DNA from: Polytrichum commune
Lineage: Eukaryota > Streptophyta > Polytrichopsida > Polytrichales > Polytrichaceae
Direction: 5' to 3'
DNA: 64,000 nt
NCBI GenBank assembly: GCA_950295325.1
Contig: OX485808.1
Coordinates: forward strand, 10,544,501 to 10,608,500
Part shown: piece after piece, positions 23,489 through 35,104 of the stretch
Layout: each line of letters starts with the position of its first letter
Position numbering within the stretch: position 1 is the first letter of the stretch
Notes under the pieces: model-generated
The model's database searches: none
What the model saw: only the letters and a program-made list of their open reading frames with translations
Told to the model about the DNA's origin: nothing
Position numbers and translations under genes: made by a program

Positions 23489-26400
23489 CTACTCTTCATC
23501 TACTTCAAGAGTTGCTATGACTGACATGATGCCAGCCCGAGCGTCTGCAGGTAATTCGTACACCATGTCGTTCCCTTGAACCCTGTGGTCCTTGGGAGGC
23601 ATTACAAATTTCACAGCTCTTACAAAACATGCATGCATATATACAGTATGGGAATTTCTTAGTAGCACATATGAATTTTCTGCAGTCCCCCACTTCTGGT
23701 AATACTTTCCGGCTACTACTTCGTCCCCTTCATTGAAATCGGTACCCCACTTATCAGTGAATGGAGCCTTAACAAAATGAAGGGCCTTAGTGCATATGAT
23801 GATCCAAAAATCCTCACCTTCGTCGTTACCTGCTGCTACATTGACTGCGAAAATGTCTCCAACATCAAGGGTGGCCGCTAAAAGCTCCCCTTCTGCCCCA
23901 TACGCACTACTACCATCCCACACCCGCATCATGCTTTCCCTCATGAACTCTGGATCTACAGGCTGCAAAAAGCTTGCAGTCCATTCCCCCGTCCAACTCA
24001 AATTCACACAATTAGAATAGTCATTGTCAATACAGTGGGCACAAAAGCAAGCTAATTCCTTCACCATCAACATTCCAACTTGGATTTTGTTGGTTGGCAG
24101 GATAGAATGTAGCTTCCTTGTTCCAGGAATGAAATCGCAAGAATGGGTATTATCCCTCAAAGGTTGCACCTCAGACTCTAGCACATGGTGAAAATAACGT
24201 CTCAAAGGCTTTCTATGACCCGTGTAAGACGTCTCAGGTCTCTCAGAGAGATTGGCTCTGAGGTACCCTACAACATCTCCCGCACTCTGGAGTTTCACAC
24301 CGTAAGGTTTGAGTTGCTCCCTTCTGATAAAACATTTGACAACTACACCAGCCCCATCATGGGGCCCCTTCCCATGACCTGACCCAAAGAAACTCCACAG
24401 CATAGAACATCCGTTTGTCATATTAGGATAGCGACTTATGAAGTAGAAAGGCTTCTTTGACTTAAATTGAGATGCACAACCATCTGACCACACCCAGTGT
24501 TGTTTTGGCTCAAAACCGTTCCTCTTCATATGGTCCCAGTGCAAGCCAAAACAATGTTGAACAAATTCCGAGTCATGGTGTTTGTCATCTGTAATGTAAA
24601 AATGATACTCCGTCAAAATGAAAGTATCTTCATTGTACGGGTCTAGGTCTGGGTTGTGTCTGAACGTAATATGAACCAATATACTGACCTGATAAGAGTG
24701 CCAATGCATGCTTTGCACCTCATTCTGGATCTCAAACTTGTAATTCTTTGCAAAGTCCACTACAGATACAACTGTATCCTTGGGAAATGATCGAATTCTT
24801 TTCTTGAATTGTGCATCTTCCCATCGGGCCACAAAGTTATGGGTCACAAATGCCTGCAATTTAGGCTTCAAATAATCAAAGAAGACATCAGCTGTTGTTT
24901 TTTTGTACACAAGGTTTAGTTTCTTCAGGACTTTACCTTTCTTTGAGAGGGTTTCCTCGTAAGCAAACCGTCTCCACTCGACTGGCCTACCGTCGGTTCC
25001 TTCTTCCTCGTCCTTGCACAAAGGGAGCTTCTGAATACCGCATCTACCACACTCACCATATAGGCATTTGACGTCGTGCCACTCGTCAAATTCGCCCTTT
25101 GGACAGACCACAGACTCCCACAATGGTGTCAGCCCTTCAAACTCTATTCCCGAAGCCTCGCAACTTTCGGACACCATTCCATGCTGGCACAAGTGATCTT
25201 TGGGTCTAGTCGCATGGTATTTGTTGAGAGCAATTCTCAATTCATTGAGCTCTACATGGTATATACAACAACATGTGTTGCTCTCTTTCATAGCTTTGAT
25301 GAAGAATGGCTTCAAGCTGCAGAAAGAGCGCTCGCCAACAATAACTTCTGGATGTGCTTCCTTGAATCTGATGAAGAACTGTGTCTGCAGCACATCAACC
25401 ATACAATCCCAATGTAAGTGCATTTATTCAATCACGCATCCATGCATGCAATGAACTACTATCTGTCACATTCATCTAGTCCATTTTCAGTAGAAGAATC
25501 ATGTTGTATTCCATTTTAATTGTACAATGACCACTGTCATCGACTTTTCACAAACGGGAGTCCACAGTAGAACAATATTGACTACATAAACAATTATTGA
25601 AGGACTCTAAACCTATGCCCACTATTTGCTAATGGACTTCTCACCACACTACACAACAAGTGATTCGATATGGACTCCTCACCATAAGAGAGTACAGAAC
25701 TGTCCATACAAAGACACTCTACAAAATGTATCCACATCCATGGACTAGGCTCTTATACATGCTTCTTACAAATGGACATGTAAGTTATGGCAGTCCTGAA
25801 TTTGTTATTCACAATCCATTCAACCCTATGGTGAGTGACCTTTGAGAAGCCAAAGTCCACAGATAGAGTCTCATCTACATATCCAATGAATGAATATGGA
25901 CTTCTAAACTTACATGACAACCCTAAACTGCATCAAAAATCCCTTTGCAATGTTCAATCCCTTGGTGTGGACTAATTGCGAGACAATTTATGATCTAATA
26001 CGTGAGTACTTGACACAATATACATAGTCCTTGTAAACCTCTAAACCGTAGTTCTCAATCAACGAATTCCACAATCCAGGGCCCTGTCATACACATTTCA
26101 TTGGCACTCAAGATTTTTAAAAAAGGAATTGAAGAATGCCATACCTGAGTCTCCTGCAAATAATGTGTGGCCTTCTCGTCTCGTACACTTGCCGAGATCC
26201 GCTTCCGAGTCACGTCCTTCTTATTTGGAGACACCCTTGTCTCTGAAATCCACCACTTGATTATTATCTGTTTTTCATCAAGTGCGATACCATCAACACG
26301 CTTTGTCCTAACTGACAAAGAAAACAAGAAATCTCCCGCATTGTGCAGAACCTCCCGCCTCACAACGGCCTTAGAGACGTTGCGGTGATGGATGCGCAAA

Positions 26401-26996
26401 ACCCTTGCAACTTGCCTTACTGAAGAGTCGCCCTGCTCAAGAATCGACGTGTCCAAAATGGCATGCTTTATTGCCAATTTTGATGCACTATTTGCAGTCC
26501 TCACTTCATCTAGGCGTATACTAACACCACGCAATATTTCCTGTTGTGCAACGGCTACCTTCTTCGGCAAAACATGGTCTGGAACATCGGCACACATTCG
26601 ACTATGATCGAGGACCCTCCCAATAACCGACTTTCTAGATCTAGGACCAGGGCACACATCTAAGTTCCTCCGGATACACTCTACAATAACGGAAGCAAGT
26701 CTGTTCTCTTCACGAGCAGTCATAGAGTCCTCAACGTCCCGCATTATGTCTCGCTCGATGCGCTCTACACGTTCTTCTTCTGTGTGACGAAATAGACGCT
26801 CATTCCGATCGGCTTCACCCTTTGCAAGAAAATCGCGGCTCTTTGCTTTCCGCGCATTCTGCGCAGCTAACCTTGTCAACCTTGCTTGTTGTTGTGCTGG
26901 GGAGGCAAGATGTGCATTCACAGCAAGAGATCGACGTTGTTGAGGACCTGGCCTCCTCACCCCTGCCCTTCTTTCCTTCACCTTCTGAGACCCCAT
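23489..26996 (-). CDS. DDE-type DNA transposase of the 8.6-kb element (2 exons, ~915 aa)
   Basis: Minus-strand exons 26,996-26,145 and 25,384-23,489 join in phase 0 (donor actcag|gtatgg, acceptor gtgctgcag|acacag). The ATG at 26,996 is the first in frame after a stop. The N-terminal ~130 residues are basic and Arg/Gln-rich; a helical region follows. The exon junction falls within a ...YLQETQ|TQFFIRFKEAHPEV... segment. The middle is Cys/His-rich (CCCIYH, CLYGECGRCG), likely zinc-binding. The catalytic core shows VVDFAKNY with downstream EVQSMHW (Asp ~494), VWSDGCASQFK (Asp ~585) and SGHGKGPHDG (Asp ~627), the pattern I know from a eukaryotic transposase family with SDGxxSQFK and GHGKGxxDG motifs. 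The C-terminus looks like a small beta domain. No stop or frameshift, so it may be active. Superfamily name (Sola-like) uncertain. Confidence 0.82.
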
Positions 26997-27840
26997 TAAA
27001 ACACGCGCATTCAATCCTGGGCACACCTCTTTCGCCGAAAACCGTGAAGAATACACTCAAGTCAAGTCGCAAGAAGGTCGCAATGCGGCAAGGAAAATCC
27101 AAGGCAACATCTGGGCGCAAGGAAGCTCGAAGGCGGCAGGGCGTTCGGAGCCGCAAGAGCGAACTGGGATGAGGATCCTGTGGGCTCGAACGAAGATTGA
27201 GGGATGAAATCTGAACGTGCCTCAAAATGTTCATCCTAAACGTCACATGGCCTCAGTATGACGATACCAGGAATATCCGAATATGGCTAACCCTTGTGAC
27301 TGCAATTTTGCAAACGGGCAGAAAATTCCGAATTAAACTATAGGCAACCCTAGATAAGGCCTTCTTAAGAAAATGTAGTGAAGGTTGTCTCATGAAAAAT
27401 AAAAAATAAGGGGTCAAAAGTTACACCGAAAATAGTTCAGATTTATGAGGATTCAATAGTCCATATTAGCACATATAAGTGTGTGTTCATTGAATTTTTT
27501 GAGAGGAAACTATTCTAATAGATTATCTCTATTTAAAATTGTAATCAATATTGGGGTTTACCTTCTCTAATATATAGGACATGAGTCCATACCCTATATA
27601 GCTGAGGACTGTGACAGTACATATGAAGAGATTCAAAAGTCCCCCCCTTTGGGAATACAATATTTATTTCAAATAAAACTCTACAACATGATAGTATACC
27701 AAGTTTTCAACATAAATACAAGTCCATTTCATTTAAATAACATCTCCAAACAAATTGTGGTTCCTACAAACTTCTAAGGCCTGAAATCTGTGGATTGTGA
27801 CAGTCCATAATGGTCCACCTTAGCTTGCAATCGCCCATAG

Positions 27841-29480
27841 TTTTGTACAAATCAATAGGGTGCTATGAATTTTTTTGGAGGGAGGTAAGCATGTTCTTTG
27901 GGCACCACAAATCAATCAAAATGAGTGTTTAAAAGGGGGATTTTAGAGGTGTTAATGTACATAATATATGTTATTAGTTAACATAGTATTCATGAAAACG
28001 TCACATTCACATGTGGTAGGTTTTTTCAAGGCTGACTTAGTTTCTAGTTTTTTGGAGTGCACTTGAACTTTGGAAAAAGTAGTTGGCCAAAGTGGCGTCC
28101 AAAGACCAATTCAAGATAGCCTTCTTTGTATTCGCGAAAAATGCATGTTTGACATTTTTAACATGTCATGTGATGTTTTCACGAATACCATGTTTTAATT
28201 ATAATTTGTTTTTGTCTTTAAATATAATGGCTATTGAAATTTCAAAATAGAGGTAGATGTACAAATTGCAATCCTAAAGTTTAGAGAAAAATTTGACAAT
28301 TTTTGTGCTTACAATATGACTTAAATGATCATTTGTTGATAAATCTATATGCTATCATTGCCCTAGCTTCAATGATGGATGTTGCATGGTCAAATTATCA
28401 TTATATACATCGTATGGATGGAAAACCTTCAAATATTATTTTAAAATTTGAAAGTGAAAGTGGATTGGGGGCGATGTATATAATTTGTGAGCAGACTTTG
28501 GGATAATATATTTAATCTAGAAGATGTTGGTTTTCAACTCCAAGAATATGAGGGTAATATCATCATGTCAAATATTGGTATATTTCTTAAACATCCCTTA
28601 ATTACGTTCTCATAAGTTTCATCCAATTCAAACACTCACCCCACCACTCAGTACTCCAAGACAACTTGGCACAATCCAAATACACATAGTGCAGAGCATA
28701 GGAACAAATGGGATAGTACAATCTATGCCAAGGTGGAGAAGAAATGCCAATGGGTTAAACAACAAACACATGTGTATCATGTATCTATGCAAGGTTGAAT
28801 ACATGATGGCGAACACCTTCATGTATGGAGATGTATCTTTAAACTACAACAAGGTCCTGCGCATCATACCTGCATCATATAGGGTTGCAATTATTGCCGA
28901 GCACTAATAGTCATAATATATAATCATTATGTGATGTTGGTACATTGTTGATATATAGAGTTTTATGAACTTCCAAAATATGTAGGTAATTATAGCTATT
29001 TTTGAGGTCCACTTTTTAACATCCAAGCTACACTAATAATTAAGGCTTAATCTTAGATATACAATTGTCAAGTTGATTATATGGTAATAGATCCCTTGAC
29101 AAGATGTAGAGCATGAAATTCATGATTTTAGGGTTCATTTCTCAAATGTCAAATGTCCCCTTGTATTCCATTTCTAGCCAAACTATATCTCATGTTATTA
29201 CTCACTACTCATCGCTCACATGCTAGTTTTCCTCCCTGTTGGCCATCAATTGTAATTGTTGAGGACTAGGGTCCATAACATTACTCAACTCCTTGAATGC
29301 ATTCCATGGAACTAGGTATCATATTAGAATAATTATCCTTTGGTTCCAAAAATTCTTGTCTATGGGGAGCACTCAAATTGTGTATTGCAGAGTTTTTGAC
29401 AAGCAACTATAAAATCAAACTTTTTCACTTGCAGCCTCTTTCTTTAAAAAGAGTCCATCATCTAGTTGCTTGGAGCTCGT
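27841..29480. other. AT-rich gene-free stretch with a decayed family A fragment
   Basis: No supported gene. At 28,228-28,310 a segment (gaggtagatgtacaaatt...cctaaagtttagagaaaaa) matches the interior of TIR family A, with another trace near 28,440-28,465, so an old family A copy is likely here. Confidence 0.45.
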
Positions 29481-30157
29481 CCCAAGGGGTGGACTTTTCA
29501 TACCACGTACAAACTCATGTGAGTGTAAGAAAGGGTATTATCAGTTTACATAGTACCTATACATAAGGGAGAGGTATTGTTTTCCTCTAGTGTGTACATC
29601 TAAAAAGGCTATTAAATTTTATGAATTAAAGGTAGATGTACAAAAGGGGGCCCCAAGGTTTAAAGAAAACATTGACAATGGATGTGTTAGTTTCATCCAC
29701 TTTGCATTTTCATTCATTGTTTTCATATGGTTATAGTCCTCAATGACTATCATGTGTCTTCTTGATTTGCATTTGGGTTTTAGGTTTTTTACAAACTAAA
29801 GGCTCTTGAAACTCTCATGGGTTTCCTTTAGTTTTGCTCTCTAGATTGTGGCTAAGTTATTGTGCTTTTATCTTTGTTTTGTTTGATATAATCATGAATT
29901 ACATGCTATGGATGAAAAAACATTAATGACTTTTCATTGAAAATTTGAAAGTGGAATTTGTATGATGTATAGTTTGTATATGTAGTGGAGGCATTCATCA
30001 CATTAAATTAGTATAAATACACAAGTCCATTTTTTAGCATGTTGTTAGTACGTATACATATGTTTTTCTTCATAAACTTCTCATATATAAGGGGGTTTAA
30101 TTTCATAGTGACCCATGCATGTCATTTAGGTTTCCAATGAAGAGTCCACCCCCTGGG
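29481..30157 (+). mobile_element. TIR element family A, copy 3
   Basis: 677 bp, left end cccaaggggtggactttt and right end gagtccaccccctggg, with interior blocks shared with the other copies (gtgagtgtaagaaagggtat, gtacaaaagggggcccc). Flanking 8-mers (gagctcgt and gggttggt) do not match, so the target duplication is lost or the ends are slightly off. Non-coding. Confidence 0.75.
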
Positions 30158-30165
30158 GGGTTGGT

Positions 30166-30550
30166 TTAGACTATAGTGAAGAAGTGCACCAGTCAAGAAT
30201 TTTAGAAGAATGGAGCAATATGATTGGCTATGAAATCGATTCTACACCAACCAAGGTTTACATTAAGATCAAGGTAAAGATTACAACCAAGACTTCTCCA
30301 GTGGAGAACTTCAAGCATGGATGAAAAAATGACATGGATGTCAACATGGCACACTTTTAGTTCTCCGGAGATGAAAGTTTCTTGGGCAACTCAAACCTTC
30401 GGACAAGAAACTTGCCCTCCAGAGAAATCCAACTTGATGCATTTTTAAAAATTGTTTTCCCACCTTATTCGCCTTACCAACCATTGCCTCAAATAACCTT
30501 GCTGGGCTGAGATTCTTGACTGACCGGTGTACTTCTTCACTGTAGTCTAA
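30166..30550. mobile_element. MITE with ~35-bp terminal inverted repeats
   Basis: The left end ttagactatagtgaagaagt, followed by gcaccagtcaagaat, is mirrored at the right end by attcttgactgaccggtgta followed by cttcttcactgtagtctaa. Length 385 bp, abutting family A copy 3. No coding potential; target duplication not determined. Confidence 0.7.
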
Positions 30551-30635
30551 GGGCTACTTTATCCATGAGCCAAGGGCTGTGACCACGTGATTGTGAGGAG
30601 CCTTGACCACTGACATGGTTGCCGGAATTTGCGTC

Positions 30636-31112
30636 ATACCTACCTCTTGGAGGTGGGGTTGATGTAAATTCTGGCAGACCATGAAATACCATTTCTAGTC
30701 AACCATGTAGGAATCCATGTAAACTTTTCATCCATGATAATTTCTTTGGGCCTTTAGACCTTCACCTTCTAGTGTGAAGTGAACTTGGACAGTCTCGGCC
30801 TTTTCGACCAATGAAAGATCTTAGAATGCAACGGTGACGGGCCTTCCGTCTCATGTGTGAAGTGACCCTAAGGGCCACTTCACACACGAGATTGAGAGCC
30901 CGTGACCATTACACTACAAGCACTTTCACTGAAGGAAAAGGCAGACCCGGTCCAAGTTCGCTTCACACTATGCTTAAGGGACCAAAGGAGTATGTGAATG
31001 CAAGATGAATGTAAAGTCAACATGGATTCCTACATGGCGTCGTATGGATCATGATTCATGATCACTTGGACTATTTCCAAAAATCACCTCTTGAAGGTAG
31101 GCCTAACACAAA
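30636..31112. mobile_element. Foldback element with ~230-bp arms
   Basis: The left arm (about 30,636-30,862) and right arm (about 30,884-31,112) are imperfect reverse complements. Blocks atgtaggaatccatgt, agtgtgaagtgaacttgga, gtgacgggc and tgtgtgaagtg appear inverted in the other arm. Almost no loop remains, so the transcript would form a long hairpin. Sequence past 31,018 is shared with kinase intron 3 (family C). No protein encoded. Confidence 0.7.
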
Positions 31113-31275
31113 ACCGGGAGACCACAACACTCCAAACGCTCACAACCGTTCATTTATTCTATTTTATCATGTGTGAAGACCCATACGAATAGAAATTCAT
31201 TGAAATAGCATTTAGTTGAGGGCCCGGTCACATATGACTTCACGCTGCACTTGAGGGTCCATGACCACACTACAT
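31018..31275. repeat. Dispersed repeat family C, second copy
   Basis: Homologous to 8,860-9,165; shares cctaacacaaaacc, gggagaccac, ctcacaacc, gtgtgaagacccata and ccatgaccacac in order. It overlaps the right arm of the foldback element. Confidence 0.65.
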
Positions 31276-31822
31276 GATTTTGGAGGGTGTGTTGGGACGG
31301 CCTTTCGACACTTTCTTTTGGGCTCTCACAATTTCATGGTCATGGCTCTTGCCTCGTGTGTGAAGTCGCCCTAAAACCAACCCTTAATAATGTTACGTCC
31401 GAGGTTTAGGGCAAATCATGATTGTCCAAGAAATTTGCACATGACCTAATAAGATCCCCCCCCACCCCCCCAACTCCCTTCCTAGCCTTATCCCTAGCTT
31501 CTATACCTACCGTGTCCTCCCACGAGTAACGGTGACCGGTGAGTCGTTCAACGTAACGGACGTCCGTCGGTGGTAAGTTACGTTCTTCTCTTCCGCCCCC
31601 CTCTTGCCCTTTCTGGTTAAGGGCAGGGGAGGAATCTGCTTGAAGGTGTGGAGGAAAAATCTGCTCTTTCCAAGGAGAAGAATCCCATCTACTCTGGCCG
31701 AAATTGCAAACTAGAGCTGCGTGGGCACCTCAAATGCGGAGCTTCTGGCAACCTTCTGCGTCAAGAATTACTTTAGAGCGAGGCCAAAATGCGAAGAAGG
31801 CCAAATGTGGGTTCAAGTATCT

Positions 31823-32655
31823 GTAAACCCTAAGAATGTCGGGTGAAGGTATGTCAAGTCAAATTCTTTCCGTGTAGGTGGAGTTTGATGCAATGTTTGA
31901 GGAAGTTTTGTAGCCCCAATGATTAATTTGGCTTTTTGTAGAGCAAGACAGACAAATCTTGAGCTGTATTTTGACCATGGCTAAGATCAGAGTAGTGTGG
32001 ATGTGGATAGATTACTCACAAGGTTTTCAATGTAAAATCCTAAGAATGTCGCGTGAAGGTATGTCAAGTCAAATCCGTTCCTTTCTCTCGTGTAGGTAGG
32101 GATTGGTGTAAGGTTTAGGAAGATTTGGTAGTCTCAATGAGTAATTTGGCATTTCTGTTTTGCAAGACATAAGAATGTGGCCATATAAGTTCCTGGTGTG
32201 GCCATGACTGAGATCATTATGGTATAGATGTGGATAAATTTTTAGAGAGGGGTTTAGCAGGCGGGAGGAGCACACAAGTTTGTCTTTTCTCTCGTGTAGG
32301 CAGGGTTTGATGCAAGGTTTAAGGAAGTTTTGATACCCGCAACGAGTAATCTGGCCTATATGTAGATCAACACATAAGAATGTGGCTGTATAATGTCCTC
32401 GTGTGGCCATGGCTGAGATCAGTAGAGATTGGATGTGGATAAATTGTCACAGAGGAGTTGAGCAGATGAGGGGAGCACACAAATTTGTTCCTTTTTCTTT
32501 GATAGCCTCAACGATTAATTTGGCTTCTACGTAGATCAAGACATAAGAATGTGGCCCTGTAAGGGCCTAATGTGGCCATGACTGAGATCAGTATGTATGG
32601 ATGGGGAGAAATTGTTACAGAGGACGTGAGCAGATGAGAGGAGCACACAGCGCGA
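31823..32655 (+). repeat. Four-unit tandem array upstream of the DUF1997 gene
   Basis: Four diverged units of about 160-250 bp begin near 31,823, 32,035, 32,284 and 32,490. Recurring blocks are ctcgtgtaggtagg, gtttgatgcaaggtt, cgattaatttggc, gacataagaatgtggcc, gtggccatgactgagatcag, tggatgtggataaatt and gaggagcacaca. The array ends about 140 bp before the ATG, so it makes up most of the proximal promoter/5' region. Confidence 0.8.
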
Positions 32656-32699
32656 GGAATTTGGTCGGTTGTCACGCACAAATGCTGGCTAAGTTAGTA

Positions 32700-32790
32700 C
32701 AGGGTTAGGGAAGGGTTAGGGAAGGGTTAGGGCAAGGACAGGCAAAGACAGGAAAGGAAAGGGAAAGGAAGCAAAGGATTGGAGGCAGAG
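32700..32790 (+). promoter_or_regulatory. Purine-rich leader with gggttagg repeats
   Basis: Three direct gggttagggaa-type units are followed by an unbroken purine-rich stretch (aaggaaagggaaaggaagcaaagg) up to the start codon. This probably is the 5' UTR or core promoter. It is not a telomeric array, as the unit is not TTTAGGG. Confidence 0.4.
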
Positions 32791-32798
32791 GAGCAGCA

Positions 32799-33656
32799 AT
32801 GGCGAATTTTGTCTGCCTGCCGTCCAGGACAATGGCACCTGCACTTTGTTCATCTGCCTCCTCACCTGCCCTTGCCTTCAGACCAACATGTTTGTCTTCG
32901 GCTGCCCCCTCCTCTATCCACCTGCACCAAATTCAAATCAATTCTGTTCTATTTGGGAGCCAAGCGAGGGTGAAGCGGGATCGTCCTCTACAACGGTGCA
33001 GTGTAATCACACAAGTTTCAGATGGTGCCAGCAGCGATGGAGAGGTTGCTGAGTCGATTTCAAAGGACAAAACCTCAGGGCCAAAGGCAAAGTTTCTTGC
33101 CAAGAGGACAGAAACTTATGAGCTTGAAGAGGTCGAGAAGCCACTCGCAGAGTACATGGCTCTGCCTGCAAGCCAATACTCTGTTCTGGACGCGGAGAGG
33201 ATTGAGAGAGTGGATGACACCATGTTCAAGTGCTATGCACATAGATTCAAGTTTTTTTCATTCGAGGTCGGGCCCGTGCTTTTGGTGAGGGTGGAGGAGC
33301 AGCCTGATGGCTGCTGCATCCGCCTTCTTTCTTGCACTCTTGAAGGCTCGCCACTTGTTGTTGCACAGAACGAGAAATTTTCTGCAAGCATGGTGAACAA
33401 GGTTTCGTGGAGGGAGAGTGACAAATCTCCCACCGCGCGGCAGCTTGTGTCAGATACCACACTTGAGGTTACTGTGGATATTCCCTTCCCGTTTCGTTCA
33501 ATTCCTGTGAATGCCATTGAAGGAACTGGCAACAAGGTGATGTCACAGCTGCTTAAGGTCATGCTGCCGAGGTTTTTGACGCAGCTTGGAAAGGACTACT
33601 ATGCATGGGCTTCTGGAGATTCATCCCGGAAGCCTGTTGGAACTGGGGAGCTCTAG
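32799..33656 (+). CDS. DUF1997 protein, probably plastid-targeted (285 aa, single exon)
   Basis: An intronless frame of 285 codons whose ATG sits in a good context (agcaATGgcg). The first ~70 residues are Ser/Ala/Arg-rich with few acids (APALCSSASSPALAFRP), typical of a chloroplast transit peptide. The mature part carries the DUF1997 fold, with landmark segments YMALPASQYSVLD, FKFFSFEVGPVLLVRV, a VTVDIPFPFRSIP motif and a C-terminal LLKVMLPRFLTQLGKDYYAWA. DUF1997 proteins are conserved in plants and cyanobacteria; their biochemical role is not established to my knowledge. Length matches plant homologues. No neighbour suggests a function. A tandem array lies immediately upstream. Confidence 0.9.
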   Translation: MANFVCLPSRTMAPALCSSASSPALAFRPTCLSSAAPSSIHLHQIQINSVLFGSQARVKRDRPLQRCSVITQVSDGASSDGEVAESISKDKTSGPKAKFLAKRTETYELEEVEKPLAEYMALPASQYSVLDAERIERVDDTMFKCYAHRFKFFSFEVGPVLLVRVEEQPDGCCIRLLSCTLEGSPLVVAQNEKFSASMVNKVSWRESDKSPTARQLVSDTTLEVTVDIPFPFRSIPVNAIEGTGNKVMSQLLKVMLPRFLTQLGKDYYAWASGDSSRKPVGTGEL

Positions 33657-35104
33657 GTAGCCTGAATAGCCCAAGGAGTTTCTTGTTCTGATATTTTTGG
33701 GAATGTGCAGTCTAGTGAGTTAGAAAACAGCATGTTGTAAGGTCTTCTTCCTGACCAACATATTCTTTTGCAACCCGCTAACTTGCAAAACATGGTTGCA
33801 TCTGTGCGGTTCACTGAGTTGTAAAACTTAATTGCGGCCTACGGTGTACTCAGTAACTTGACACCTACCATGATGTACAATTTGAGTTGTGAGTACCTAG
33901 TAATCGAGCATCCATTGGGGTTGCGATAATTTATACCTTGTCAAAGAATCATGAGACTTTTTCGTCCAATTTACCTTGCTTTTAATGAGTGGGGTATTAT
34001 GCAAGTCTGATCAAGAGGTTCTTCACTGTACATTAACTTTTGGATGCTCCAAGAAAGTTGAGTAACATCATCAGGTTTTTTTTCACCTTAACCAGGTTTC
34101 TCATCCATTATTAAGAAAGAAGAAAAAAAGTGTGTGTGTCTGTCCGCAACAACACTTGCACTTGAAATCTGCTGGAGATGACTGTTAAGGTTTAGTGGTA
34201 GCTCCTTGTCTCTTGCTCTTTCTCTCCTCTTGGCCTGAGAGCCTCTCTTTTCCTCTAACTCTTTTCCTGGGAGGAATGCAAACTCTGTCGGCTCTCAGAA
34301 TGTTGTGGAGATTTGAAGTTTGATGCTTGCAGTATACGTTCAAGAAATTCAAGAGCAAGGCACTGGTGTCCATGAATATGTGGAACCAGACTTTTGGGAA
34401 TATGGAGGTATGTAGCACGAGTTCCTGATTAAGTTTATAATTTCTGAATATGTGGTCCTAGAATTCAATGAAACCTTCTGTTTTATATTTTAAAGGGTTG
34501 TTTGCAGAAAGAAAAAGAGACTAGTGTTACTGAGTATAATCTGCTGTGAACCAACATGTACGGTGGTGGAAGCACTGGGAAAAAACCTTGAACATCCAAG
34601 ACTGGTGTCGTTTCATTGGCAGTGTATTGTCAAGCTCCAAGATTCAGCTGGGATATTGTTTCATCACCAATTCAGTGAACCAGTTTGTGGGGTTGGAAAC
34701 TTTTAAAAAATAAATAAAAAGTGGAGAATTTGTAGGTCATTGCTGTGAAGTTTATGTCAATGTTTACTGCTTTCTGTGTGCAGGAAATTTGGCCACCCAC
34801 CAACAACAAAATTTATATGGTCACCAAACTTCAACAGATGTCCCACTGTAGTCGATCTTTCTGCACAAGTTAACAATCGTATGGCTGGCAATGTCAAAAT
34901 GCAAGACGTCAAATATTTGATGGGGGCGACCACAGTCAGTTATCAAGTAAGCATCATCTTCAGCCTTGAAACATTTGTGTTGAACAAGACCTCTCACATC
35001 TGGACCCCATCCAGAGACAGCTCAAATTCAAACAAGACCTGAACATGTAAGGAAGTCCTTCTGTGTATGGAATTGTATGGTTCTAGATGGTTCTACTAAG
35101 GTTC
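33657..35104. other. 3' flank of the DUF1997 gene, no further gene seen
   Basis: Contains the DUF1997 3' UTR and AT-rich sequence with a (GT)n patch near 34,130-34,142. Short frames at 34,185-35,042 have no recognisable domain. Confidence 0.4.

Larger units (their letters stand above)
19245..27840. mobile_element. 8.6-kb autonomous-looking DNA transposon with ATAG target duplication
   Basis: Element body 19,249-27,836 (8,588 bp). The left end begins gggcgattgcaagctaaggt and continues ggacca. The right end (27,811-27,836) is its exact reverse complement, so 26 bp of terminal inverted repeat are identical before the arms diverge. Both ends are flanked by ATAG (19,245-19,248 and 27,837-27,840), a perfect 4-bp target duplication. 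Inside are a + strand zinc-finger/coiled-coil gene and a - strand DDE-type transposase gene, pointing towards each other. The four-base duplication and transposase style suggest the Sola superfamily; that name is from memory and is a hypothesis. Identical TIRs, a perfect duplication and an open transposase frame argue for recent insertion. Confidence 0.9.

Noticed and set aside
26815-27246. Cys/Ser-rich minus-strand frame overlapping the transposase start
   Set aside because: It overlaps the transposase N-terminal exon in another frame and has no domain; the exon in the transposase frame joins well.
32700-32735. Interstitial telomere repeat
   Set aside because: The unit is gggttaggga(a), not the plant TTTAGGG, and only about three units occur.
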